A stretch of 64,000 nt of DNA, taken from contig NZ_CP022961.1 of the NCBI RefSeq assembly GCF_002285795.1, positions 6,352,501-6,416,500 on the forward strand, given 5' to 3'. Source of the DNA: Plantactinospora sp. KBS50. GTDB taxonomy: Bacteria > Actinomycetota > Actinomycetes > Mycobacteriales > Micromonosporaceae. Of this stretch, positions 41,701 to 49,433 are shown piece after piece. The position numbers and the translations under genes are program-made. The notes under the pieces are model-generated. The model was not told the DNA's origin and ran no database searches. It saw only the letters and a list, made by a program, of their open reading frames with translations. Position 1 is the first letter of the stretch. Each line of letters begins with the position of its first letter.

Positions 41701-42673
41701 GGAGTTGCGGCTGGCCGACGCGAGCGATTCCAACCTGGACCGCCGGGCCGCGATGAACGTGCCGGACAGGGCGCCGGGACGCGGCATCACGCCGGAGGGG
41801 ATGCAGTTCCTCGCCGCCCTTCCGCGAGCCGACGGTACGCAGGAGCCGGAGAGCCTGCCCGACGGCAGCCGCAAGCTCATCGCCGCGATCGGCGAGGCGT
41901 GGCAGGGGCCGGGGGCGCCGCCGATCCGGCTGCTGCCGGCGATCCTGCCGTACGGCAGCCTGCCGGAGACCGGCCGGCCGGGCGTGCCGGTCGGCATCGC
42001 GGAGGCCGATCTGCAACCGGTGCTGCTGGACTTCGCCGCGGATCCGCACTTCATCCTGTTCGGCGACGGGGAGTCCGGGAAGAGCACCTTCCTGCGGGCG
42101 CTGGCGCAGAGCATCGTGGACCGGAACGACCTGACCCAGGCCCGGCTGGTCATCGTCGACTACCGGCGCAGCCTGCTGGGTGACATCACCACGCCGCACC
42201 TGATCGGGTACGGCTCCTCCGCGCAGATCACCGAGGGGATCGTGGCGGAGGTCGCGAACGTGATGCGGGACCGGCTGCCGCCCGCCGACGTCACCCCGGA
42301 CCAGCTCAAGGCCCGCAACTGGTGGAAGGGTCCCGACCTGTACGTGCTGGTCGACGACTACGACCTGGTGACCGGCGGCAGCGGCAATCCGCTGGCTCCG
42401 CTGCTGGAGTTCCTGCCGCAGGCCCGGGACATCGGGCTGCACCTGGTCATCGCGCGCCGCAGCGGCGGCGCCAGCCGGGCGCTGTACGAGCCGATCCTGA
42501 TGCGGCTGCGGGAGCTGAGCACGCCGGGCCTGGTGATGTCGGGGGATCGGGACGAGGGCGTGCTGCTGGGCAACGTGCGTCCGGGGCCGCTTCCGGCGGG
42601 CCGTGGCTGGCTGGTGAGCCGCCGCGAGGGCACCCGGCTGGTGCAGTTGGTGGATCTCGCGTCCACAGCGTGA
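38720..42673 (+). CDS. eccC: type VII secretion FtsK/SpoIIIE ATPase EccC (single-chain)
   Basis: 1,317 residues from a GTG nine bases after GGGGAGG. Two TM helices lie near 38-85 (MLMMLPMLAGSVAMALMFAG and the next), followed by a stalk and three FtsK/SpoIIIE ATPase domains. Walker A loops: GATGSGKSE near 480, GGPQSGKST near 832, GDGESGKST near 1115. Domain 1 has LLIICDEFSELL as Walker B; domain 2 DVFLVIDGWAIV and domain 3 LYVLVDDYDLV are degenerate in the catalytic Glu, as is common. It recognises WXG100/YxxxD signals and powers export. Not split into EccCa and EccCb. No frameshift seen. Confidence 0.97.
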   Translation: MGTVVVKRPARQPEPDYPAGEVLLDPPPEVPPPAGRAWGQMLMMLPMLAGSVAMALMFAGARGGSMAYVTGGLFGLSALGMLGSQLSGHAGGASKQEMLQRRREYMDHLSRTRKRVLKTIRRQREAAFYRHPDPDALWSVPLGARLWERRRGDADFATVRLGLGPQELATPLVPPTPTSLEKLEPMCALALRRFLVTYAEVPDLPVTMALNGFSRVHLQGDDEAGRAMVRALIAQATAFHAPDDLLVAVCVAPDRRSKWDWIKWLPHALHPSKADALGALRLVSPTVTGLEAMLDDVLASRPRFNPSGGDPHLVGPHLVVVLDGGDPAGSDYLMAESGVEGVTLLDLSQPPPRVLDRARLVLEVAADGELHSRTFDGRAPIGRADRCGVEEIEALAMQLAPLRLSAASRGEQPLTAELGLSELLNLGDPYELDVDRAWTPRPNRDRLRVPLGVTPDGTPIDLDLKESAQDGMGPHGLLIGATGSGKSELLRTLVLALAATHSSETLNFVLIDFKGGATFTRLDKLPHTSAVITNLADELPLVDRMTDAINGELVRRQELLRSAGNYASQRDYEKARAAGAPLAALPSLLIICDEFSELLTAKPDFIDMFVQIGRVGRSLGVHLLLASQRLEEGRLRGLDTHLSYRIGLRTFSAMESRVVLGATDAYELPRSPGHGYLRYGTEPLVRFRAAYVSGTYRSKTAEAVAAGDGEDRVQEYTTQYVAPRLPRAPKEEAPEPTDAIGESLLDILVGRLAGRGEPAHQVWLPPLSDPPTLDQILPPMTADPARGVTVAHAGLHGELQVAAGTVDKPFEQRRDVLWLDLAGAAGHTVIVGGPQSGKSTLLRTVVTSLALTHTPREAQVYCLDLGSGALSSLRELPHVGSIATRLDAGRVRRTIAELQLLMNQRERYFAERGVESMAAYRRGRRFGQHADDPFGDVFLVIDGWAIVRSEFEDLEPAINDIANRGLSFGIHLVITAGRWMDLRPAVRDVFGTRLELRLADASDSNLDRRAAMNVPDRAPGRGITPEGMQFLAALPRADGTQEPESLPDGSRKLIAAIGEAWQGPGAPPIRLLPAILPYGSLPETGRPGVPVGIAEADLQPVLLDFAADPHFILFGDGESGKSTFLRALAQSIVDRNDLTQARLVIVDYRRSLLGDITTPHLIGYGSSAQITEGIVAEVANVMRDRLPPADVTPDQLKARNWWKGPDLYVLVDDYDLVTGGSGNPLAPLLEFLPQARDIGLHLVIARRSGGASRALYEPILMRLRELSTPGLVMSGDRDEGVLLGNVRPGPLPAGRGWLVSRREGTRLVQLVDLASTA

Positions 42674-42684
42674 CATCCGTCCCC

Positions 42685-42696
42685 CACAATATTGTG
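42685..42696. promoter_or_regulatory. AT-rich 12-bp palindrome upstream of substrate genes
   Basis: CACAATATTGTG is a perfect palindrome just after eccC, followed by a short inverted repeat CAACG/CGTTG at 42698-42713. It stands out as an AT-rich island in the 127-bp gap before the secreted-substrate genes. A dimeric repressor site is the simplest reading; the binder is unknown. Confidence 0.45.
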
Positions 42697-42800
42697 CAAC
42701 GGCGATAGCGTTGTCTCTGCTGGACGGATGCCGCGCCCGGGGCAGGGAGGGACCGGGTGCAGGGCGTGCCGGCGGCGGGCGCGGACGAACGGGGAGGCCG

Positions 42801-43418
42801 ATGAGTGGCGACAAGTGGTTGGCGGACGGCAACGTCGAGGTCGACATCCATCAGTTGCAGGATTTCGCAAATCACATCAAGGACGAGCTGGAGAAGAACT
42901 TCCGGCCCAGCTTCGAGTCCGGCATCAAGCCGATGCTGACCGTGCAGGCGCCGTTCGGCGCCGGCGGGCTCTCGGAGGCCAAGTTCTTCCGCAGCCGGCA
43001 CGACGAGAGCCGGTCGTCGGCGGCGCAGATGCTGGCCGAGGTGATCAAGGGCCTCGCTGCGCTGAGCGCCGCCGCCTCCTCGATCTCGGCCGAGTATCTC
43101 GGCGGGGACGCCTTCGCCGAGGCCACCAACGAGAAGGTGTTCGGCGCCTTCAACAACCTCGACGGCCACCAGACGCTTGAGGACCTGTACCAGCAGAACG
43201 GCGGCGAGAACGACCCGGCGAACGACGTGCCGGCGGAGGTCACCGACCCGGAGACGTACTTCGGCGACAACGGATCCTCCGGGTCGACCGCCGGCGGCGA
43301 CACCCCGGTGCTCTACCAGGAGCAGACCGTGGGCAGCGGCGACGGCGAGTACACGATCCAGGGCGACGACGAGGACATGCACGACCCGAGCCTCCAGATG
43401 CCGACATACGAGCAGTGA
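42801..43418 (+). CDS. WXG100-superfamily-like ESX substrate
   Basis: 205 residues from the ATG after GGGGAGG. Residues 1-115 are helical: NVEVDIHQLQDFANHIKDEL, a turn with QAPFGAGGLSEAKFF where a WXG would stand, then RSSAAQMLAEVIKGLAALSA. The C-terminal 80 residues are acidic, Gly/Ser-rich and disordered (GDNGSSGSTAGGDTPVLYQE). The helical hairpin followed by an acidic tail is common in ESX-associated proteins of actinomycetes. It immediately follows eccC and precedes the Pro-rich substrate gene by 31 bases, so it is probably exported with it. Confidence 0.75.
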   Translation: MSGDKWLADGNVEVDIHQLQDFANHIKDELEKNFRPSFESGIKPMLTVQAPFGAGGLSEAKFFRSRHDESRSSAAQMLAEVIKGLAALSAAASSISAEYLGGDAFAEATNEKVFGAFNNLDGHQTLEDLYQQNGGENDPANDVPAEVTDPETYFGDNGSSGSTAGGDTPVLYQEQTVGSGDGEYTIQGDDEDMHDPSLQMPTYEQ

Positions 43419-43449
43419 CGACGGCCTGACGAGCGTTACAGGAGCGGGG

Positions 43450-45186
43450 ATGTCCGAGGAGTACTACGGCTTTCAGCCGGTCAGCCTGCCCGGGTACGCC
43501 GGCGCGGCCGACACCTACGTGCCGTACGACCCGAGTGACCCGAACAACGATCTCAATCCGACCGACTGGGGCGCCACGAACATCGAGAAGATGTGGGCGA
43601 TGATCCAGAAGGAGAGCGACGAGCGCGCGTTCGCGCTCTCCGAGATGTGGCGCCGCACGGCCCGGCTGCTGGAGAGCACCCGGGACAATATCCTGCGGCA
43701 CGGCGACGCGCTGAACGCGAAGTGGACGTCGCCGGCCGGCGAGATCTTCATGGGCAAGATCGGCGCCACCCTCTACTCGCTGGACGAGTGGAAGAAGATC
43801 GCGCACGACAACGCCACCGGGCTGGAGCAGCTGGGCAACAAGATCCAGAAGGCGCAGCAGGACTTCAAGCCGCTCTGGGAGGAGTACGAGGCCGCCCTCA
43901 AGAAGAACGACGGCAAGGAGGAGTTCGACTGGTACGACCCGACCGACTGGTTCGGGGACACCAAGGAGAACCCGGACGACATCCGCAAGCGGTTCCACGG
44001 CCGCGCCGTCGACATCATGAAGCCGCTGGCCGACACGTACGTGGACGTCTACCTCCAGCAGGTCTCCAAGGGCAGCAAGTTCAAGGGCCCGACGAACGCC
44101 CCCATCGTCGACCCGAACGACGTGCCGCATCCGGGCGCGCCGACGCCGCCGGGCGGGCGGCCGCCGGGCAGCCCGAGCGGCACCGCCGGCGCGCCGCCGG
44201 CCCGGCCCGACGTGCCCACCCGGCCGGGTGCCGCGGCAACGGTGCCGCACGACCCGCCGCCCACCGACCCGGGCCTGGACCTGGCCGGTGGGGTGGCGGC
44301 GCCGCCGGCCCCGCCCCCGGCCGCGCCCAGCGTCCCGACGCCGCCACCCGCGCCGGCCGCCCCCGGGGCACCGCCGGCGCCGCTGCCGCCCGGCCTCGGC
44401 GGCCCGAACGCCAACGCGGCCGGCCGCCCGACCCTGCCCGGCGGCCGGGGCGCGGCGCCGGGCCGGCCGAACCTGCCCACCGGGGAGGGGCCGGGCGGCC
44501 GGGGGCCGGGCCGGCCCACCCTGCCCGGCAGCACGGCGCGCAACGGCGGCGGCCGGCCCGGACGGCCGGGCGCCGCCGCGGAACCGCCGCCCGGGGGCCG
44601 GGGCCGCACGCCGGGCCGGCCGACGCTGCCGGGCAGCAAGGGCGGACCGGGTACGCCGCGCAGCGGCGCGCCCGGCACCCGGATGCCCGGCCGAGGCGGC
44701 GGGCCGGCCAGCCCCAAGCTCTCCGGCAAGACCGGACGACCCGGGCTGCCGGGCGAGGCCACGGAGGGCACCGGCCGCGGCGCCCGGCCCAGCCTCGGCG
44801 GCAAGCGCGGGGCGGCGCGTCCCGGGGCGCCGGCCGAGCCGGAGACCACCGGCCGCCCGCCGCGACCCGGGGCGACCGGCGAGGGCACCCCGTCCGGCGC
44901 CCGGGGCGGAAAGGCGAACCTGACCGGCCGGGCCGGGCGCGGCCCGGCGCGACCGGCGCCGACCACCGGGCCGGAGCCGGCGCTCGGCGGTCGTCGCGGC
45001 GGCACCGGGGGCACCGCCGTGCCCCCCGCCCGGTCGGGACGTCGGGCCAAGGAGCAGCCGGAGAGCTGGGAGTACGGCGACGGCGACGAGGAACTGTGGC
45101 TCACCGAGTCCACCGCGGTCGGCGAGCTGGAGGCACCGGTCGAGCACCGGCCGCGGCAGCAGGGCCGGTCACTGGGGCAGGGCTGA
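43450..45186 (+). CDS. ESX substrate with WXG-like N-domain and long Pro/Gly-rich tail
   Basis: 578 residues; ATG after AGGAGCGGGG. Residues 35-220 are helical: NIEKMWAMIQKESDERAFAL, then DALNAKWTSPAGEIFMGKIG, where W-T-S sits in the place of WXG, then GLEQLGNKIQKAQQDFKPLW. Residues 220-540 are Pro/Gly/Arg-rich with repeated GRPTLPG and GRPNLP motifs, a collagen-like cell-wall-spanning tail. The C-terminal ESWEYGDGDEELWLTESTAV is conserved-looking and acidic. It resembles PPE/EspB-like large WXG substrates. It could be a surface-exposed or secreted component; function is unknown. Confidence 0.8.
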   Translation: MSEEYYGFQPVSLPGYAGAADTYVPYDPSDPNNDLNPTDWGATNIEKMWAMIQKESDERAFALSEMWRRTARLLESTRDNILRHGDALNAKWTSPAGEIFMGKIGATLYSLDEWKKIAHDNATGLEQLGNKIQKAQQDFKPLWEEYEAALKKNDGKEEFDWYDPTDWFGDTKENPDDIRKRFHGRAVDIMKPLADTYVDVYLQQVSKGSKFKGPTNAPIVDPNDVPHPGAPTPPGGRPPGSPSGTAGAPPARPDVPTRPGAAATVPHDPPPTDPGLDLAGGVAAPPAPPPAAPSVPTPPPAPAAPGAPPAPLPPGLGGPNANAAGRPTLPGGRGAAPGRPNLPTGEGPGGRGPGRPTLPGSTARNGGGRPGRPGAAAEPPPGGRGRTPGRPTLPGSKGGPGTPRSGAPGTRMPGRGGGPASPKLSGKTGRPGLPGEATEGTGRGARPSLGGKRGAARPGAPAEPETTGRPPRPGATGEGTPSGARGGKANLTGRAGRGPARPAPTTGPEPALGGRRGGTGGTAVPPARSGRRAKEQPESWEYGDGDEELWLTESTAVGELEAPVEHRPRQQGRSLGQG

Positions 45187-45191
45187 GCGCG

Positions 45192-45234
45192 ACGGGCCGG
45201 TCACCGTGCGGGGTCGCAGGGTGACCCGGCCCGT
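45192..45234. terminator. hairpin terminator after the substrate genes
   Basis: ACGGGCCGGTCACC (45192-45205) pairs with GGTGACCCGGCCCGT (45220-45234) with one bulged C and a 14-base loop, six bases after the stop of the Pro-rich substrate gene. It probably separates this unit from the second mycosin gene. Confidence 0.7.
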
Positions 45235-45334
45235 AGCATGAGAACCGGCCGAGGCCCGGCACGCGCCGGGCCGAGGCGTCCAGCCGCGACCGGCCATCGG
45301 AGCCGGCGCGGCCGTAACGGAAGGTGCACCGAGC

Positions 45335-46591
45335 ATGCGCGTCGCCAGACGCTCGACCGTGACCCTGTCCGCCCTCGCGCTGAGCCTGCTCGGCGCGCTC
45401 GTCCTGCCCGCGGCGCCGGCGCACGCCGACGACGTCCGGGACAAGGAGTGGTACCTGGACACGCTCGGGGTGGCCGAGGCGCACCGGATCAGCCAGGGCG
45501 AGGGCGTCACCGTGGCCGTGGTGGACACCGGCGTGGACGCCGGCCATCCAGATCTCAAGGGCAACGTGCTGGCCGGTGCCGACCTGTTCAGCGGCACCAG
45601 CAAGGGCTGGACGGACCGGATCGGCCACGGCACCGCGATGGCCGGGCTGATCGCCGGGCACGGGCACGGGCCGGGCAACCGGGACGGCATCCTCGGCATC
45701 GCGCCCAAGGCCAGGATCCTGCCGGTAGCGGTCAAGTCCCCGAAGAGCCCGCTCATCGCGCCCACCGCCGTGGCCACCGCCATCACCTGGGCGGTGGACA
45801 ACGGCGCGGACGTCGTGAACGTGTCGCTCTCCTCCTCGTACGACACCGCCCTCAACCAGGCCGTGGAGTACGCCTGGACGCACAACGTGCTGGTCGTGGC
45901 GGGCGCGGGAAACAAGGACACCGACCTGGACGGCCTTGTCGGCTACCCGGCGAAGCACCCGGGCGCGCTGGCCGTCACCGCCACCGACCGGGACGGCAAG
46001 CACAGCCCGGCGACGATCGTCGGCGAGGACATCAACATCGCCGCGCCGGGCGCCGACATCATCAGCACCGCGCCGGGCGGGCTCTACCGGACCGGCACCG
46101 GAAGCAGCGACGCCACCGCGATCATGTCCGGGGTGGCCGCGCTGGTGAAGGCCAGGTACCCGAAGATCTCGGTGCACGACCTGTACGGCCGGTTGATCGA
46201 GACCGCCAAGGACGCCGGCCCCAAGGGCCACGACGAGGCGTTCGGCTGGGGCATCGTCGACCTTGAGCAGGCGCTCGTCGGCCAGCCCGACGGCCGGGCC
46301 AGCAAGCCCAGCCCGTCGGCCGAGGCGGACCCGGTGTACGAGTGGGACCGGCCGCGGCCGGACCGCGGCATCGACTGGCCCGGCCTGGCCCGGGGCATCG
46401 CACTACTGCTGGTGGTGCTGGCCCTCATCGCGCTCGGGGTGCGGGCGATCATCCGACGCCGCCGCCGGAAGCGGGGAACCCCGCCGGCCGGACCGGATCC
46501 CGGCGCCGACGGTGGGCCACCGGCCCAGCCCGTCGGCGGGCCACCGGCGCCCCCGGGCGACGAGACGCTCTGGCGCCCGCCAACGGACTAG
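45335..46591 (+). CDS. mycP: mycosin-type S8 serine protease (second copy)
   Basis: 418 residues with a clear signal peptide (SALALSLLGALVLPAAPAHA). Triad: Asp64 in VAVVDTGVDAGHP, His98 in DRIGHGTAMAGLI, Ser near 258 in GTGSSDATAIMSG. The Ser motif GSSDATA differs from the GTSFATP of the first copy. One TM helix (GLARGIALLLVVLALIALGV) precedes a basic stop-transfer and a Pro-rich tail. It lacks the N-terminal extension of the first mycosin. A second mycosin beside the same ESX core may process other substrates; its order before the beta-helix gene suggests an accessory unit. Confidence 0.92.
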   Translation: MRVARRSTVTLSALALSLLGALVLPAAPAHADDVRDKEWYLDTLGVAEAHRISQGEGVTVAVVDTGVDAGHPDLKGNVLAGADLFSGTSKGWTDRIGHGTAMAGLIAGHGHGPGNRDGILGIAPKARILPVAVKSPKSPLIAPTAVATAITWAVDNGADVVNVSLSSSYDTALNQAVEYAWTHNVLVVAGAGNKDTDLDGLVGYPAKHPGALAVTATDRDGKHSPATIVGEDINIAAPGADIISTAPGGLYRTGTGSSDATAIMSGVAALVKARYPKISVHDLYGRLIETAKDAGPKGHDEAFGWGIVDLEQALVGQPDGRASKPSPSAEADPVYEWDRPRPDRGIDWPGLARGIALLLVVLALIALGVRAIIRRRRRKRGTPPAGPDPGADGGPPAQPVGGPPAPPGDETLWRPPTD

Positions 46592-46605
46592 GGGTGTCGG
46601 CAGCC

Positions 46606-47577
46606 GTGAGTCAGACCCTGATCGTCGCGCCGGAGCAGTCCGACGCGTACCCGACGATCGGCGCCGCGCTGTCGGCGGCGGCCGACGGTGCGACGGTGTC
46701 GGTCGCGCCCGGCACGTACTACGAGGCGCTGTACGTCAACGACAGCAACCTGACGATCGTGGCCGCGCAGGGCGCCGGAACGGTGATCGTGGACGCCTCC
46801 GCGTCGACCAGCCATCCGGCGGCGTCCTGCCGCAACGGGCGCCTCGAACTGCGGGATCTCGTGCTGCGCTGCGGCGGCGCCCCGGCGGTCAGTGTCGGCC
46901 GGTCCCGGCTCACCGTCACCGGCTGCGAGCTGACCAGCGACGGCGGGCCGGCCGTCGACGTCCGCGACGGCTCGGAACTGACGCTGCGCGGGTGCCGGAT
47001 CCGCGCCGCCGACGGCCCCGCCGTGGCCGTGGGGGACGGCTGCCGCGGCAGCGTCACCGACTGTCGGGTCGAGGCGTCCGTCGACCCGGCCGTCGCGGTG
47101 GCGCCCGGCGGCCACCTGTCGACACGGCCGCTGCGCGACGGCTCCGGAACGCCCGCGGGAACCCGGCGGCCCCCGGCGGTGATCGCCGCCGTACTGCTGA
47201 TGGTGCCCGCGGCCCTGACCTGGCTGGTGGCCGGCATCGGCTTCACGGTCGCCACCTACCGCGCCGAGGGCGATCCGAAGTGGCTGCTGTGGATCGTCGC
47301 GCTGGCCATCCTCGCGCTCTGCCTGCTCATCACGTTCGTCACGGTGATCGGCATCTGGCTCGCCTGGACCGGCGATTCGCAGATCCTGCGCGGCCCGGCC
47401 GGGATCACCGTGGCCCTGTTCCTGATCACCCTGATCATGCTGCTGGTCCGCGGCCGGCTGCACTTCGAGCGGACCATGCTCACCCCGCTGGTGGTCGGCG
47501 CGCTCGCCACGGTCGCCATCGCGCTGCTGCGCAGCGGCCCGGCGAAGGCCTGGTTCAGGGCCCACTCCGGCACCTGA
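46606..47577 (+). CDS. beta-helix domain membrane protein
   Basis: 323 residues. The GTG at 46606 is supported by alignment with the eccA-like protein (SQTLIVAPEQSDAYPTIGAA against SRTLLVSPDQPGAYPSIGDA); an in-frame GTG at 46594 is possible. Residues 1-175 form a right-handed parallel beta-helix: DGATVSVAPGTYYEALYVND, LELRDLVLRCGGAPAVSVGR, SELTLRGCRIRAADGPAVAV. The last 140 residues carry four TM helices (for example LLWIVALAILALCLLITFVT). It shares its N-domain with the AAA protein encoded at 49965 and probably brings the same recognition domain to the membrane. Function unknown. Confidence 0.75.
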   Translation: MSQTLIVAPEQSDAYPTIGAALSAAADGATVSVAPGTYYEALYVNDSNLTIVAAQGAGTVIVDASASTSHPAASCRNGRLELRDLVLRCGGAPAVSVGRSRLTVTGCELTSDGGPAVDVRDGSELTLRGCRIRAADGPAVAVGDGCRGSVTDCRVEASVDPAVAVAPGGHLSTRPLRDGSGTPAGTRRPPAVIAAVLLMVPAALTWLVAGIGFTVATYRAEGDPKWLLWIVALAILALCLLITFVTVIGIWLAWTGDSQILRGPAGITVALFLITLIMLLVRGRLHFERTMLTPLVVGALATVAIALLRSGPAKAWFRAHSGT

Positions 47578-47631
47578 GGGCGTCGGTCCCGCCCGCGGGG
47601 CGACCGGCGTCCCTGCCACCGGCCGGGGCCG

Positions 47632-48948
47632 TCAGGAGTCCGACCCGCGGTCCGCGGCCGGCCCGTCCGTGGCCGGCCCGCGGTCCGTGGCCGGCCCGTC
47701 CGCGGGCGTCGGCTGCCAGCTCCGGGCCGCGGCGTCGTAGCGGGCCAGCGGCTCGTCCCGACCGTCCCGGTGCAGCACGTGCAGCCCGCACCCGTCCGGT
47801 ACGACGATCGCCTCCATCCGCGGGTCACCCCGGACCCAGTCGGCAGGGGTCGTCTCGTCCGGCGACCAGCGCAACACCGCCACCCACTCATCGGACTCCT
47901 GGAACGGCGAGCCCTCGCCGAGCAGGCCGAGCCGGCGGTAGAGCCGCGCCGGCGTGTCCCGGCCCGGCCCGGACCACGCGTGCACCAGGCCGGCCACCCG
48001 GTCGTAGCCCTGTTCCAGGTAGGACGGGACGTACCGGTGTGGCACGGCGATCTGGAGCCGTACCGGCAGGTCGGGATCCGGATCCTCCTCCGGCTCGTCG
48101 ACCGCACCCGCCCAGTCCGGCCGTACCGGCGGCTCCGCCTCGGCCTCCCGCCGCCTCTCCTGGTCGACGGCCTCCACCAGGGTCGTCCGGACCTCGCCGA
48201 GCCAGTCGCGCAGGGCCAGCACGGAGGTCCCCGGCAGCGCGGCCGTGACCGGGGTACCCGGATTGACCACCAGTTGGCACTGCGGGTCCGGCCAGTTGTC
48301 GGCCAGTTGGAGGCTGTTCACCTGGACCAGTTCGTGCTCGCCGAGCACCTGCCGCAGCCGGGCCTCGGAGGTGAAGACCGGCACCGTCGGCGCGCCGGCC
48401 TCGTCGGGCAGTCGCCACCAGGGGAACTCCGGGTCGGTGAGGTCCCGTGATCCGGATCCGTCCGGCGCCAGGGGCACCACCAGCGGCGCCCGGAGCAGCG
48501 CCACGGTCAACGCGTCCCCGTCCCGGGCGAGCACCGCGTCCCGCAGTGCCGCCTCGGTCGCCAGCTCCGCGGTCAGCCCGGGGGCGTCCCGCACCTCCTG
48601 CACGCCGAGCCGGAGCTGGATCGGCAGACCCGGGTCGACGGCCAGCAGCCAGTCGTCGTCCGGCCAGCCGACCACCAGACCGGTGAGGCTGTCGGCCCGG
48701 TAGCTGACCGACCGGCCAGGCAGGCAGGCGGCGATCGCCTCGGGAGAGGTGAACGCGAGCACGTGGGTGACGCCCTCCAGGATGGCCGTCGGCCAGGCCG
48801 GCGCCGCCCGCCCGGCGGCCGCCTCCGGCGACACGGGCAGCAGCAGCGGACCGGTGGCCAGGGCGGCCAGCAGGGCCTCCCGGTCGGCCGCCCCGACGGC
48901 CGCGAGCATGGCGCGCTCCGGTTCGGTCGCCGGCCGCCACTCGGTCAC
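47632..48948 (-). CDS. SseB-family protein, two SseB-like domains
   Basis: 438 residues; GTG overlapping the SUKH-3 stop (GTGA). Two SseB-like units: the first with LLLPVSPEAAAGRAAPAWPT, VTHVLAFTSPEAIAACLPG and WLLAVDPGLPIQLRLG; the second with APLVVPLAPDGSG, TVPVFTSEARLRQVLGEHEL and QLVVNPGTPVTAALPG. The C-terminal 150 residues (VPHRYVPSYLEQGYDRVAGL) are of unknown family, and the last 20 are low complexity. SseB-type domains accompany ESX toxin modules as putative immunity or adaptor proteins. It ends the operon deaminase, SUKH-3, SseB. Confidence 0.8.
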   Translation of the reverse strand: MTEWRPATEPERAMLAAVGAADREALLAALATGPLLLPVSPEAAAGRAAPAWPTAILEGVTHVLAFTSPEAIAACLPGRSVSYRADSLTGLVVGWPDDDWLLAVDPGLPIQLRLGVQEVRDAPGLTAELATEAALRDAVLARDGDALTVALLRAPLVVPLAPDGSGSRDLTDPEFPWWRLPDEAGAPTVPVFTSEARLRQVLGEHELVQVNSLQLADNWPDPQCQLVVNPGTPVTAALPGTSVLALRDWLGEVRTTLVEAVDQERRREAEAEPPVRPDWAGAVDEPEEDPDPDLPVRLQIAVPHRYVPSYLEQGYDRVAGLVHAWSGPGRDTPARLYRRLGLLGEGSPFQESDEWVAVLRWSPDETTPADWVRGDPRMEAIVVPDGCGLHVLHRDGRDEPLARYDAAARSWQPTPADGPATDRGPATDGPAADRGSDS

Positions 48949-49433
48949 CACGTGCCGTCCTCGGCGATCCGCGCGAGTTCGTGGCCGGACAACAGCGCGG
49001 TGAGCGCCGCCGCCACCGACTCCCCGGCGAACCACTCGGCAGTGTGGTCGAGCAGGAACACCCGCCCGGAGCCGCCCACCGCGAGGATGCCGACGTTGTC
49101 GCCCTCCACACCGAGCGGGCTCAGCGGGCCGCCGAGCACCTCGGCCAGGCCGGCCAGGGTACGCACCGCCGGCAGCGCCCGACGCGGATCGAGGTCCACG
49201 GCGCTGGGCGCCACCCGCTCGCCGTCGCCGACCGGCGTCACCCGCAGCCCGCCGAACTCCGCATACGCCTCGATCGCCGCCGGCACCACGACGTGCTGCC
49301 GACCGTCCGGTGTGGCGTAACCGGCCACGGCCAGACCGAGGTCCCGGGCCAGCGTCTCGTCGCGGCGGCCGGGCCGCCAGCCGGCGGCGCCGAGCGCCTC
49401 GGCCACCGCCGCGGGAAAGCGCTCGTCGGTCAC
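48945..49433 (-). CDS. SUKH-3-like immunity protein
   Basis: 162 residues; the GTG overlaps the stop of the deaminase gene (GTGA) and follows GGAGG. SUKH-3 hallmarks: VAEALGAAGWRPGRRDETLA, EAYAEFGGLRVTPVG, PLSPLGVEGDNVGILAVGGS, GRVFLLDHTAEWFAGESVAA. It resembles the C-domain of the triplicated fusion proteins in general pattern but not closely in sequence. Directly coupled behind a YwqJ-type deaminase, it should be the matching immunity protein, as known for deaminase toxin/SUKH pairs. Confidence 0.85.
   Translation of the reverse strand: MTDERFPAAVAEALGAAGWRPGRRDETLARDLGLAVAGYATPDGRQHVVVPAAIEAYAEFGGLRVTPVGDGERVAPSAVDLDPRRALPAVRTLAGLAEVLGGPLSPLGVEGDNVGILAVGGSGRVFLLDHTAEWFAGESVAAALTALLSGHELARIAEDGTW

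Noticed and set aside
38717-42847. A 1,376-codon open frame antisense to eccC
   Set aside because: It is the GC-rich complement of a gene with unmistakable ATPase motifs; its product is only Gln/Arg/Val/His-rich low complexity.
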